This document shows positions 49,868 through 59,099 of a stretch of DNA of 64,000 nt, in pieces. The position numbers and the translations under genes were made by a program. The stretch comes from Pigmentiphaga aceris (GTDB lineage Bacteria; Pseudomonadota; Gammaproteobacteria; Burkholderiales; Burkholderiaceae_B). Under the pieces are notes generated by a model, which saw only the letters and a program-made list of their open reading frames with translations, did not search any database and was not told the origin of the DNA. The stretch's first letter is position 1; each line of letters opens with the position of its first letter. The DNA is taken from positions 2,914,001 through 2,978,000 of the forward strand of contig NZ_CP043046.1 of assembly GCF_008119665.1 (NCBI RefSeq). Reading direction: 5' to 3'.

Positions 49868-52303
49868 TCAAAAATCGAAGGTGGCCGACAAACGAATGGT
49901 GCGCGGTGACCCCATGGTCAGTACACCACGAGACGCCGCCGCCCAGTAGTTTCGGTCGAACACGTTATCGATCTGCAAGCGCAGCATCATCGGCGTGTTG
50001 AATGCCTTGGTGGCGTAACGCGCGCCCACGTCGTAACGAGTCCAGGCAGGAATGCTGCGGGCATTCGTGTTGGTCAGGTCGATATATTCCCGCGTGGTGT
50101 GCAGGGCCCGACCCGTCAGCGTCAGGCCGGCTACGCCAGGCACGTCCCATTCCGTACCGATATTGATGTTGGCCCGTGGCGCGCCGCGCGCCCGCTTGCC
50201 GTCGTTGATGCCGCCTTGTGTCTTGGTCATTTCTGCGTCCAGCAGCATGAAACCACCCAACACACGCCAGCCGCGCACCGGTTCGCCAAACACGTTGAAT
50301 TCCAGGCCGCGATGGCGCTCTTCACCATCTTGCGCCAGGGTCGGTCGGCCGCCCGAGGTAATGCTGGCAACTTCAAGCGAGCTGGGCACGCTGACATCGA
50401 AAAGGCTCGCCGTGGTGGTGACCGACCCGAAGTCATACTTCACGCCGGCTTCTTTTTGCTTGGTGACGTAAGGCGGCAAAATCTGCCCGCTGTTTGCGTA
50501 GAAGGTACTGACGGTGCCGCCCGGATTCAGCGACTCGATGTAGCTGCCGTATACCGACAAGCCGGGCAACAGCTTGTAGACCAGGCCAACCGAGGGCGAA
50601 ATGCGATCCTTGGTGTAGCCAGAGGTCGCGGCACCGGTGTTGTAGTTGTAGTTGGTGAAGCCCAGCTTCTGCTGGCGTGCCCCAGCCATGATTACCAGTC
50701 TGTCGTCCAGCAGCTTCATGATGTCGGCAACCGCAATGCCGGAATAGTCGTAGCGCGAAGTCATGCGCACGGCCGAACTGTTGAGCCCGCTGATATTCGG
50801 AGCCGGGAAATAGCTGGGGCGGTAGATATTGCTGGGCAGGGAATTGTTGCCGTAGCCCGGCACGTCATACGTAAGCTGGCCGCGCGAAGCCTCGTTTTTC
50901 GAGGCGATCACCGACAGATTGTGCGACACGAAACCCGTGTCGAACTTGCCCTTGAGCGAGATTTCCTTGGTGGTGTTCTTGCTTTGCGCCGGAATGAAAT
51001 AGGGCGTGCCAGACTTGTTGCCATTGACGTTATTGATGCTGTCGATGGTCAGCAGGTACTGCTCGTCAGACGTGTTGTCACCGAACGCCGCGCCCGCCGT
51101 CCAATTAGGCGTCAGGTCGTATTCCGCACGGATCATCGCGTAGCGATTCTGGCCGTCGAAGAATTCCCACGGTTGCTTGGAATTGATCGTGGCTTCCGGG
51201 GCATCGGGAATGCGCACGGTTGACCCGATACGGGTGCTGCTCCAGCCGCCACGCAACATGCGGTCCTGATAGCCAAAGTCACCGAACAGGCGCAGCTTGT
51301 CGCCGCGATAATCCAGCGCCAGTGCCGCCATCGATTCCTTGTTGTTGGTGTGGTCCACACCCAAGTCGCCATCGCGGTGCACGGCATTCAGGCGCACGCC
51401 GAATTCCTTGTTCTCACCGAAGCGCCGTCCCAGGTCGGCATGTGCGCCCAGTTGCCCGCCGCTGGCGTAGCTGGTGGTCAGGCGGGTCAGCGGCGTATCC
51501 TCAGCGCGCTTGAGCACATAGTTGATCGACCCGCCCGGCGAAGAACCCCAGGGGCTGACGCCATTGAGCATCGCACTCGGCCCCTTGTGGATTTCGATGC
51601 GTTCCGCTGCTTCGATCATGGTGCCGCGATTGTCGGCCATGCCGTACATGCCATTGACGATGGCTTCGCGGCCCGTAAATTCGAAACCACGAATCATCAG
51701 CGAATCGGTTTCTGCCCCGCGTGGCGAGCTGGCACGTACCGATGGATCGTTGTCCAACACATCCTTCAGCGACATCGACTGGGTGTTTTCAATCAGCTCG
51801 CTGGTGTAGCTGGTGACGTTGAACGGCGTTTCCATCGCATCGACATTGCCCAGCAACCCCAGCCGCCCGCCCGTCGCCACCTGGCCACCGGCATAGGCGC
51901 GCGGCAGCGTGTCAGGGCTGGCGGTCACGGTCACCGTGGGCAGGGTAGCCCGTGCACCCACTTGCGGGCGATCCAGGGTATAGGTGTCGCCGCTTTGCGC
52001 GCGCACCACCAGCCCGGTGTTTGCGGTCAGGCGCTCCAACGCTTCGCGGACTGTGAGCGTGCCCTTCAGGGCAGGAGCCTGACGCTGCGCAGTCAGTTCC
52101 GTCACGAACACGATCTGCACACCGGCCTGGCGTGCCAAGGTCTGCAATGCGCGGTCCAAGGGCTGCGCCGGCATGTCCAAAGATAAGGCAGGGCTTTGTG
52201 CCAAGGCATTGGCCGCAACCATCATGGCGGCGAAAAGCGCAGTCCACTTGGCGCGGCTGCGTCGTGTGGGGCGGGGGGCTTGTCTGGCGTGGATCACATG
52301 CAT
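49868..52303 (-). CDS. TonB-dependent siderophore receptor with STN domain
   Basis: 811 residues. The signal peptide ends near ANALAQ. An STN domain (LDMPAQPLDRALQTLARQAG, GTLTVREALERLTANTG), plug (ETPFNVTSYTSELIENTQ, RIEIHKGPSAMLNGVSPWGSSPGGSINYVLKR) and barrel ending in Phe (SATFDF) follow. The STN domain signals to the FecR-type protein of the same unit. It is the second complete receptor system in the window and only loosely similar to the one at 32858, so it probably takes a different ferric siderophore. Confidence 0.93.
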   Translation of the reverse strand: MHVIHARQAPRPTRRSRAKWTALFAAMMVAANALAQSPALSLDMPAQPLDRALQTLARQAGVQIVFVTELTAQRQAPALKGTLTVREALERLTANTGLVVRAQSGDTYTLDRPQVGARATLPTVTVTASPDTLPRAYAGGQVATGGRLGLLGNVDAMETPFNVTSYTSELIENTQSMSLKDVLDNDPSVRASSPRGAETDSLMIRGFEFTGREAIVNGMYGMADNRGTMIEAAERIEIHKGPSAMLNGVSPWGSSPGGSINYVLKRAEDTPLTRLTTSYASGGQLGAHADLGRRFGENKEFGVRLNAVHRDGDLGVDHTNNKESMAALALDYRGDKLRLFGDFGYQDRMLRGGWSSTRIGSTVRIPDAPEATINSKQPWEFFDGQNRYAMIRAEYDLTPNWTAGAAFGDNTSDEQYLLTIDSINNVNGNKSGTPYFIPAQSKNTTKEISLKGKFDTGFVSHNLSVIASKNEASRGQLTYDVPGYGNNSLPSNIYRPSYFPAPNISGLNSSAVRMTSRYDYSGIAVADIMKLLDDRLVIMAGARQQKLGFTNYNYNTGAATSGYTKDRISPSVGLVYKLLPGLSVYGSYIESLNPGGTVSTFYANSGQILPPYVTKQKEAGVKYDFGSVTTTASLFDVSVPSSLEVASITSGGRPTLAQDGEERHRGLEFNVFGEPVRGWRVLGGFMLLDAEMTKTQGGINDGKRARGAPRANINIGTEWDVPGVAGLTLTGRALHTTREYIDLTNTNARSIPAWTRYDVGARYATKAFNTPMMLRLQIDNVFDRNYWAAASRGVLTMGSPRTIRLSATFDF

Positions 52304-52401
52304 CTCCTGTTGCTGTCAGGAGGTATGCCGTTTGGATGTGGGGCGATGTACACCTGGGGTGGAAAAATTTTTTTGCGATTCGTGCAAGTGGCTGTTGGCG
52401 C

Positions 52402-53292
52402 TCAGCGACGCACCGGCCTTGCATCAATCCGCACGGAACCATCCGGGCGGCGCTGCACCTCGACCGGCGTCAGGCTTGGCAGCAAATCGATAAGCTGATC
52501 CAGGCGTGACAGTTCGAACTGGCCGGACACGCGAATATCGCCGATGCTGCCTTCCTGCAAGATGACGGGCGTCTGGCGATAGCGTTGGATCTCTTCAACG
52601 ACATCGCGCAACGGGGTGCCATTCAGCACCAGCCGGCCGTCGCGCCAGTCAGCAGCATCGCTTCGCACATCGGCGCTGGACAGGTGGCCATCGCGTGTTG
52701 CTGCAGCTTGGCCTGCATTCAGCTCGCGGCTCATGCCGTCTTCTGCCTCTACCCGCACGCGGCCATGCAAAACGCTTACGTCTACCCCGGTGTCTCGGGT
52801 GCGCACGTTGAAGACGGTACCGATATCGTGAACCATCGTTCTGTTTGCCGTCACCTTGAACGGACGTTCCAGCGCGCGTATTGGTGCGTGGGCAACGTCG
52901 AACAGCGCTTCGCCGTGTACCAAGGTCATGCGGCGCGAGCGCAGGTGCATGGCTACCGTCACTTGTGATCCGGTGTTCAGCGTCAAGATACTGCCATCAT
53001 GCAAATGCACGGTGGCGCGCTGGCCAATGGCGGTTGAAACGGTTTCGGTCTGGTAGGCCGGGTCCAACCATACCAGGCCGGCGCACAAGGCTCCCAATGC
53101 CAGAACAGGCAGAACCGTTTTGCTGCGTTTGGCCATCTGTTTGCGCGCGGCGGCGTCGCGCAAGATGTCGTCGGCGCTGCGCAATTGCAGCCGCAAGCCT
53201 TCCTCGAACGGGGCCAGCGCGTCTTCCAGAGCACGGGCGTTGGAAGGCTGGGCTGGGTCGCTGGCGGATGAGCGCCCGTCGTACATTGACAT
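52402..53292 (-). CDS. FecR-family anti-sigma factor/signal transducer
   Basis: 296 residues. A shortened cytosolic N-terminus is followed by one membrane helix (TVLPVLALGALCAGLVWL) and the periplasmic FecR domain (ATVHLHDGSILTLNTGSQV, MTLVHGEALFDVAHAP). The C-terminal part has VSGQFELSRLDQLIDLLPSL, an STN-like segment. The canonical DUF4880 block is not obvious here, unlike in the FecR at 35411. The start is four bases after the sigma stop. Confidence 0.9.
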   Translation of the reverse strand: MSMYDGRSSASDPAQPSNARALEDALAPFEEGLRLQLRSADDILRDAAARKQMAKRSKTVLPVLALGALCAGLVWLDPAYQTETVSTAIGQRATVHLHDGSILTLNTGSQVTVAMHLRSRRMTLVHGEALFDVAHAPIRALERPFKVTANRTMVHDIGTVFNVRTRDTGVDVSVLHGRVRVEAEDGMSRELNAGQAAATRDGHLSSADVRSDAADWRDGRLVLNGTPLRDVVEEIQRYRQTPVILQEGSIGDIRVSGQFELSRLDQLIDLLPSLTPVEVQRRPDGSVRIDARPVRR

Positions 53293-53296
53293 CGGC

Positions 53297-53821
53297 TTAC
53301 TGGCCTTCGTGCAGGATGGGTGCCAGGTCTTCGTAGGCACGCGCCAAGTGGCGGGCGACCATGCCGCGAGAGATGCCAAGCTGTTCGGCAACTGCCGATT
53401 GAGGCATGTGATAGAGCTGGGTCAGGATGAAAACGTCTTGGCTGCGTGGCGGAAGCCCGCGTACTGCGTGCAGCAGCGCAGTTTCCCGCTGGCGAAACGC
53501 CACAGCCAGCTCAGGCACCGAATAGCTGGCTGCGCCGCCCACATCACGCGGATCGTCTTGAAATTCCAGCACTTCCGCTTGCGTGCGCTGAGCACGGCGG
53601 CGATCGATGGCCAGGTGCATGGCAACGTGGCGTAGAAATGCCATTGGCGTACGGACCGGCTCGGTGGGCGGTTTTTCCAGCACCCGTATGCAGACGTCGT
53701 GGACCACTTCACGTGCAAAAGCCTTGTCACCGAAGCGCCCGCGCAAATGCTCGACCAGTTCGCCGTATCGGGAGGAAAGCGTGGCAACCAGTGCCGAATC
53801 TTGCGTCGGGCTGCTGGACAC
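53297..53821 (-). CDS. ECF RNA polymerase sigma factor, FecI type
   Basis: 174 residues from a GTG start preceded by GAGG. Region 2 (LVEHLRGRFGDKAFAREVVHDVCIRVLEKP, AFLRHVAMHLAIDRRRAQR) and region 4 (LPPRSQDVFILTQLYHMPQSAVAEQLGISRGMVARHL) are clear. It should direct transcription of the receptor gene when the receptor is occupied. A Fur-like box lies 46-64 bases upstream. Confidence 0.9.
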   Translation of the reverse strand: MSSSPTQDSALVATLSSRYGELVEHLRGRFGDKAFAREVVHDVCIRVLEKPPTEPVRTPMAFLRHVAMHLAIDRRRAQRTQAEVLEFQDDPRDVGGAASYSVPELAVAFRQRETALLHAVRGLPPRSQDVFILTQLYHMPQSAVAEQLGISRGMVARHLARAYEDLAPILHEGQ

Positions 53822-53866
53822 CTGCGCCTCGGAGACAAAACTAAAGTGCGTCAGTATATTTCAAGT

Positions 53867-53885
53867 GATAAGCATTCGCATTATT
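53867..53885 (-). promoter_or_regulatory. Fur-like iron box upstream of second sigma gene
   Basis: Read on the minus strand the site is AATAATGCGAATGCTTATC, which agrees with the Fur consensus GATAATGATAATCATTATC at 14 of 19 positions, with both outer half-sites (ATAATG, TTATC) intact. Position and context (sigma-FecR-receptor unit) fit iron repression. Confidence 0.7.
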
Positions 53886-54031
53886 GTTCGGGTGAGATTC
53901 TTGTCCATGCGGCAAAAACGCGGGCCTTGCTGAGTACGCCGTCCAGGCTGTCTGTGGGCCTCACCCCTTGCCGCGTTCAACGCGCTGGTTGGCAGTTTGC
54001 GGAATGCATCGTCAACCAGCCACGTGTACGC

Positions 54032-54598
54032 TTACGCCGACAAGTCCGGCAACCGCGCCGCCGTCGATGCTGGCAGCTCGGTTCTGGCGCTGTTCATCAC
54101 CATCGACAACATCGCGTAGTAGCCATTGACGCCCACCAAGTCCATGGCACCAGCTTCACCAAACGCTGCGACCGTGGCCGCCCAGGTCGGGTCTGACACC
54201 CCGCGATTGCGGTGCAGTTCGATGCTGAAGTCATGCACCAAGGCTTCGTCTTCCGGCATGTTGGCAGGCCGGCGGCCTTGCGCGATCGCTTCCACGGTGT
54301 CGGCCGACACCCCTTCGCGCATGGCAATAGGCGCGTGGATGGCCCATTCGACCTGCTGTGACCATTGCCGGGCTGTGACCAGAATGGCCAGTTCCGATAG
54401 GCGCAAACCCAGCACGCTGCGATAGCGCAGGTACTCGCCCATGCGCTGCGCGTGCGCCATCAGTTCGGGGCTGCGCATCAGGGGCACGAAAGGCGAGATC
54501 ACCGCGCCGCGCGGGCCGTCGATGATTTCCTGGGCGTAACGGCGTTGGTCCTCGTTCCAGTCTTCAGGCGGGATGGGCGGAAGGCGGTCGCGGCTCAT
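54032..54598 (-). CDS. Carboxymuconolactone decarboxylase-family protein
   Basis: 188 residues. The helical CMD-like region (GAVISPFVPLMRSPELMAHAQRMGEYLRY, LSELAILVTARQWSQQVEWAIHAPIA) is clear. The catalytic CxxC of AhpD peroxidases is absent; the conserved Glu and His in VEWAIHAPIA are present as in gamma-CMD-like proteins. Role unknown, possibly a lactone or peroxide step. Its start overlaps the aminotransferase stop by four bases. Confidence 0.88.
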   Translation of the reverse strand: MSRDRLPPIPPEDWNEDQRRYAQEIIDGPRGAVISPFVPLMRSPELMAHAQRMGEYLRYRSVLGLRLSELAILVTARQWSQQVEWAIHAPIAMREGVSADTVEAIAQGRRPANMPEDEALVHDFSIELHRNRGVSDPTWAATVAAFGEAGAMDLVGVNGYYAMLSMVMNSARTELPASTAARLPDLSA

Positions 54599-55935
54599 GC
54601 GGGTTCCTTGATGCTCAGCAGGGCGGTGTCGATGGCATTGGCCAAGCGGTCGACGATCTGGTCCAGATCGTCTTCGGTGGCGATGAAGGGCGGGGCGATC
54701 AGCACATGATCGCCGGTCTGGCCGTCGATGGTACCGCCCATCGGGTAGACCAGCAGGCCGTTGCGCATGGCCTGGGCCTTGATGTGGGAGTGCAGTTTCA
54801 GCGCAGGATCGAAGGGCGTTTTGTCGGCCCGGTCGCGCACCAGTTCCACGCCCATGAACAGGCCGCGTCCACGGATGTCACCAACCTGGGCATGCGTACC
54901 CAGCCGGTCATTCAGAGCGGCGCGCAAATACGCGCCACGCGACAGCACTTGCGGCAGCAGGCCGTCGCGTTGGATCACCTGCTGCACCGCCAGGGCGGCT
55001 GCAGCGGCCGTCGGGTGTCCGATGTAGGTGTGTCCGTGCTGGAACAGGCCGCTGCCTTGGCTGATCGGATCCACCACCTTGGAAGTGGCAAGCACGGCAC
55101 CGATCGGTTGGTAACCACCGCCCAGGCCTTTGGCGATGGTCATCAGGTCGGGCACGATGCCTTCCTGTTCCACCGCATGCAAGGTGCCGGTACGGCCCAT
55201 GCCGCACATGACTTCATCGGCGATCAACAGAATGCCGTATCGGTCGCATAGTGCCCGCACGCCCTTGAAGTACCCAGGCGTGGGTTCCAATGCACCAGCG
55301 GTCGCACCTACCACGGTCTCGGCCACAAAACCGATGATGCGCTCGGGGCCGAGCTGCTGGAAGGTAGTTTCGATCTCGGCCAGCAGGCGCTTGGTGTAGT
55401 CGTCCTGGCTTTCGTCGGCACGACGGTCGCGGTATTCGTAGCAGGGGGCGACGCGGCCGACGTCCATCAGCAAGGGCGCGAACTGGCGACGCCGCCATTC
55501 ATTGCCGCCCACCGCCAGCGCGCCCAGCGTGTTGCCGTGATAGCTCTGGCGGCGCGCCACGAACAGGGTGCGCTCGGGCTGGCCGATTTCGACGAAATAC
55601 TGGCGTGCCAGCTTCAGCGCAGCTTCGATGGCTTCGGAGCCACCGGACACGAAGTACACGCGGTCCATGCCGGCCGGCGCGTGCGCCACCAGGTTGTCGG
55701 CCAGCGCCTCCGAGACCTCGCTGGTGAAGAAGCTGGTGTGCGCATAGGCAAGTTTGTCGATCTGCGCGTGCAGGGTCGCCAGTACCTCGGGGTGGCCGTG
55801 GCCCAGGCAGGACACGGCCGCGCCGCCGCTGCCGTCGAGATACGTCTTGCCGTGTTCGTCGGTGATCGTGATGCCTTGGGCACTGACGGCTTTCAGCGGC
55901 ACGGTGCGCAACGCGCGATGGATGATGTGGCTCAT
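54595..55935 (-). CDS. Class III (omega/GABA-type) aminotransferase
   Basis: 446 residues. LDGSGGAAVSCLGHGHPEV, FVSGGSEAIEAALKLARQYF and the PLP-Lys region TIAKGLGGGYQPIGAV are typical, as is ILLIADEVMCGMGRTGT. It transfers an amino group from an omega-amino compound to a 2-oxo acid. It is the third enzyme gene of an operon with an M81 peptidase and a CMD-like protein. The ATG at 55935 was chosen since upstream residues are not homologous. Confidence 0.93.
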   Translation of the reverse strand: MSHIIHRALRTVPLKAVSAQGITITDEHGKTYLDGSGGAAVSCLGHGHPEVLATLHAQIDKLAYAHTSFFTSEVSEALADNLVAHAPAGMDRVYFVSGGSEAIEAALKLARQYFVEIGQPERTLFVARRQSYHGNTLGALAVGGNEWRRRQFAPLLMDVGRVAPCYEYRDRRADESQDDYTKRLLAEIETTFQQLGPERIIGFVAETVVGATAGALEPTPGYFKGVRALCDRYGILLIADEVMCGMGRTGTLHAVEQEGIVPDLMTIAKGLGGGYQPIGAVLATSKVVDPISQGSGLFQHGHTYIGHPTAAAAALAVQQVIQRDGLLPQVLSRGAYLRAALNDRLGTHAQVGDIRGRGLFMGVELVRDRADKTPFDPALKLHSHIKAQAMRNGLLVYPMGGTIDGQTGDHVLIAPPFIATEDDLDQIVDRLANAIDTALLSIKEPA

Positions 55936-56032
55936 GGCGGTGGAGGAAAAGGTCGACTTAGCAGCTGGTCGCGGGACTGGCAGCACAAGCCCCGGTTTGC
56001 CGGGCTGCGCGTGGCTGGTCGCGCGAACCTGC

Positions 56033-57535
56033 TCAGGCGGGTTCGGTGAATGGGAAGTTGCGCTGCATATCGACGTGGCGATAGGGCAATTGCCGAAGCT
56101 CGGCCAGGCCGTAATCGGGCGTGTCGACGATCAGGATCTCGGCCGCAAGAGGTTCGTAGAAGGCCCGGAAGTGGGTCTTGGAACGCAGCACCAATATGTC
56201 GAAGTCTTCGGGCCGCTGGCCAAAAATGGTGAAGGCGTCGCCATCGACGGCAAACGCAAAGGCGCTCACCACGCTGACCGAGATGCCGTCGATATCCAGC
56301 AAGGCGGTCATGCCCAGGTCGACCGGCATGCCTTGCATGTAGGTACCAGACACCCGGTACTGCTTGGGCCCGGCCCATAACACCCGCGCCGTCACGGCCA
56401 GCGTGGGGCCTGCTTTGTCGGAACTGTGTCCGCCCAGCTGAAGCTGCACGGTATTGCCCGCGCCAGCGTCGGAAGCCTGCTGGGCCGCTGCGGCATCCCA
56501 CAGGTACGGCACGCCGATACGGATGGTGCCCGCGCCGCGTTTCAGCAAGGCGTCCAGCAGGTAGGTCGAATCGTTCATGCGGTCCGCATGTTCGAGCAGC
56601 ACGTAGGGTTTGCCGTTGGCGGGTGCCTGGGTCAGGCGAGCCAGCACATGGTCAATGGCTTCGTCTACCTGATAGACCGGCAGCGGGCGATACAAAGCCT
56701 GGCGATGATCATGGATGCGTGCCGACAAGCCGTCGGCGACAGTCTGCGCGCGCGGGGCATCGGCATCGGTCACGCACAGCACCGAAAAACCGGTGTTGTG
56801 CGCATCCGCGTAAGAAAAGCCGGCCATCACGGTGATGTCCGTATACGCAGGGCTGCTTGCTTCGATGCTCGCCGCGTCCTCGATGATGTCGGCCAGCGGG
56901 CGCAAGGCGGTGGCGCTGAAGATGCTGGGCACCAGCACGCCGGGTTTGGCAATCGCCCACACCGGCGAAATCTCGCCCCGCAGCGTGCGCACCATGCAGC
57001 GGGCTGCGCGGCGGCCGGTTTCGCCGGTATCGGTGTGCGGCGACTTGCGATAGGCGAAGGCGGCGTTGACCGAGGCCAGGCTGTCGGCGTCCAGGTTGGC
57101 GTGGTAGTCCAGCGCGACCATCAATGGCTTGTCGGGGCCGAGAGCCGCGCGCACCCGATCCAGAATGAATTTTTCCGGGTCGGGGTAGGACGGTGCCCAG
57201 CAGGCGCCATGCAGGAACAGCAAGACACCATCCAGCGTATCGGCCGCTTGCCGCACGCCCTCGGCGATCTCGGTGGCGTAGTGCAGCACCGCGTCGTCGG
57301 TGGCCGGGCCGACCGCGCCCAGCGCGGTGTGGACGATAGGCAGCATGGCCATGTCCTCGGCTTCACAGATGTCGACGAAGCCGCCTATCACGGTATTGGT
57401 GCCGCGCAGCTGCGTGATGATCTCGTCGCCCCGCAAGGCCACATCTTCAAAATCGGCCAGCGTCGAGGGCACGGGCAGGAAGCTTACGCACTCGATATGG
57501 AAGCTGGCGATGGCGATACGGAAGTGGGCGCTCAT
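56033..57535 (-). CDS. M81 family metallopeptidase (MlrC-like, formerly DUF1485)
   Basis: 500 residues. RIAIASFHIECVSFLP, LDYHANLD, YRKSPHTDTGETG and the C-terminal MlrC domain (LGGHSSDKAGPTLAVTARVL, then SKTHFRAFYEPLA) are the family signatures, with the zinc ligands in the Asp/His motifs. In microcystin degraders MlrC cuts linear peptides, but most bacterial relatives are uncharacterised and found with amine or amidohydrolase genes, as here. Its ATG overlaps the stop of the 61-residue gene (ATGA). Confidence 0.92.
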   Translation of the reverse strand: MSAHFRIAIASFHIECVSFLPVPSTLADFEDVALRGDEIITQLRGTNTVIGGFVDICEAEDMAMLPIVHTALGAVGPATDDAVLHYATEIAEGVRQAADTLDGVLLFLHGACWAPSYPDPEKFILDRVRAALGPDKPLMVALDYHANLDADSLASVNAAFAYRKSPHTDTGETGRRAARCMVRTLRGEISPVWAIAKPGVLVPSIFSATALRPLADIIEDAASIEASSPAYTDITVMAGFSYADAHNTGFSVLCVTDADAPRAQTVADGLSARIHDHRQALYRPLPVYQVDEAIDHVLARLTQAPANGKPYVLLEHADRMNDSTYLLDALLKRGAGTIRIGVPYLWDAAAAQQASDAGAGNTVQLQLGGHSSDKAGPTLAVTARVLWAGPKQYRVSGTYMQGMPVDLGMTALLDIDGISVSVVSAFAFAVDGDAFTIFGQRPEDFDILVLRSKTHFRAFYEPLAAEILIVDTPDYGLAELRQLPYRHVDMQRNFPFTEPA

Positions 57536-57717
57536 GGTGTGACGCCACGATCCACGTCGTCGCGGGCGTAGACATCTGGACGGCGGTCAGTCATCAGGCC
57601 GACGAAGCTGCGATAGCGTGCAACCTCGCTCAGATCCCGCTCGGTCTGGATGATTTCTTCGCCTTCTGAGTGCGATTCGGCCAGCGTGAACTGAGTCACG
57701 AAACGGGACAGGCGCAT
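57532..57717 (-). CDS. Small conserved-looking protein of unknown function, coupled to M81 gene
   Basis: 61 residues. It begins MRLSRFVTQFTLAESHSEGE and ends with an acidic and basic, hydrophilic tail (YARDDVDRGVTP). No membrane helix, signal peptide or known motif. Translation is supported by AGGAAA seven bases before the ATG and by the four-base overlap with the M81 gene, so it is likely a real first gene of the operon rather than a shadow frame. No function can be given. Confidence 0.6.
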   Translation of the reverse strand: MRLSRFVTQFTLAESHSEGEEIIQTERDLSEVARYRSFVGLMTDRRPDVYARDDVDRGVTP

Positions 57718-58061
57718 GGCAGATTTCCTGGCGGACTGGGATGACGAAGTTTATGGAACAAATGAATCTTCATCAACCATTTTGAAACAATTGCGCCAGA
57801 TGAGAAACACGCGGAAGGGAAGTGCCCAGTGGTTGGAATCTCGTTGATATTGCTAAGGAAAGGCGAATTTGAACGCAGCTTTGAGTGACGCCGTGTGCCG
57901 GCTCTGATTCAACGTGGATGATCTGCTGCGATTGATCTGCGCAACAAATGTTGCATTGCTAGACGACATTCACCGAGGTCGCACGTGACCACTGAAACGG
58001 TGCCCAGAAAGTGCGTTGTTCCAACCGTGGGGCCGGAAATCGTGCGGTGTCGTAGCCGAAA
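57718..58061 (-). promoter_or_regulatory. Regulatory region of the M81/aminotransferase operon
   Basis: This 344-base gap contains no gene. It holds the perfect dyad ATGAA-TC-TTCAT (57762-57773), about 50 bases upstream of the small first gene of the operon, and GCAAC-AAAT-GTTGC at 57941-57954. It lies downstream of the RpiR gene. The first dyad is well placed to be the RpiR operator. Confidence 0.45.
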
Positions 58062-58934
58062 TCAGTCTTTGTGGCTGCGTCGTTTGGCGCTTGGCGGCAA
58101 GTAAGCGCCAGATTCCAGCAGCCGCTTTTCGGCGTTGCCGATGCGTGCGGCGACCTGGTCACCACCGTTGGCGACCAGCAGTTCCAGCAGCGCTTCGGTC
58201 ACTGCGACAGCGGCGGCTACCGAAGGGAAGAAAGACGGGCTGTCGATGGAGAACAGCAGGGTCGCATTCGCTGCAAGCGCAAGCGGGGACGCGTTGCTGT
58301 CGGTCATGGCCAGAATGCTGGCACCGGCGTTGCGCGCGGCTTTGATCACGTCCATGCATTCGCTGGAATAGGGCGCAAAGCTGATCGCGACGACCACATC
58401 ACCCTGCTCGATGGGCCGCATCTGCATTTCCAAGCCACCTTGGCCATCGATCAGGTGCACCGAATTGCGGAACAGGCGATAACCGTAGACCAGGGAATAG
58501 GCAATAGGGAAACTGGCCCGAAAGCCCGCCACGTGCACGGCGCGAGCACCTGCTAGCAGACGCGCCGCGTCGCGCAAGGCACCAGTGCACAGCGCCTCGG
58601 TGCTTGCCAGATTGCGTTGCTGGGCGATGAACATCTCGCCAAGCAGATCGGTGCTTTGGCTGCGGGCCGCCAGGTTGCGGGCGCGCTCGCCATAACGTTC
58701 GCCATTCAGACCCAGGTCATCGGCAAAAGCCGACTTCAGTTCCGGCCAGCCGGCATAACCCAATTGCTGCGCCAGTCTAACCAGGGTGGCGGGCTGCGCG
58801 CCGGCCCGTTCTGCCAACGCGCGCATCGATGCGATCACGACTTCGTTCGGGTGATCGACAGCAAAACGGGCGGCGACCTGCAGCTTGGGGCTGAGCGAGT
58901 CGAACTGGGCCAACATTTGCGCGCGCGCATTCAT
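58062..58934 (-). CDS. RpiR/MurR-family transcriptional regulator
   Basis: 290 residues. The N-terminal HTH_6 domain (VIASMRALAERAGAQPATLVRLAQQLGY) is joined to a SIS domain (AVHVAGFRASFPIAYSLVYGYRLF, VVAISFAPYSSECMDVIKAARNAGASILAMTDS), which usually binds a phosphosugar or related effector. The ATG at 58934 follows GGAG. It is upstream of the small-protein/M81/aminotransferase/CMD genes in the same orientation and is their likely regulator. Confidence 0.92.
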   Translation of the reverse strand: MNARAQMLAQFDSLSPKLQVAARFAVDHPNEVVIASMRALAERAGAQPATLVRLAQQLGYAGWPELKSAFADDLGLNGERYGERARNLAARSQSTDLLGEMFIAQQRNLASTEALCTGALRDAARLLAGARAVHVAGFRASFPIAYSLVYGYRLFRNSVHLIDGQGGLEMQMRPIEQGDVVVAISFAPYSSECMDVIKAARNAGASILAMTDSNASPLALAANATLLFSIDSPSFFPSVAAAVAVTEALLELLVANGGDQVAARIGNAEKRLLESGAYLPPSAKRRSHKD

Positions 58935-59099
58935 GCATGTCTCCGTCGTGGGCGAGTCGGGCCGCAGCCGGCCGAACAATGCGCGGGTCGCCATTATGCG
59001 ACAGGGATGCGGTGATGACCGACGGCCGTCTGCCCGGACTCGCAACCGCCGGAGGTTTCATGACGCGCTGCGCGACGGCGCAGCGCAAATCATGTCCTT

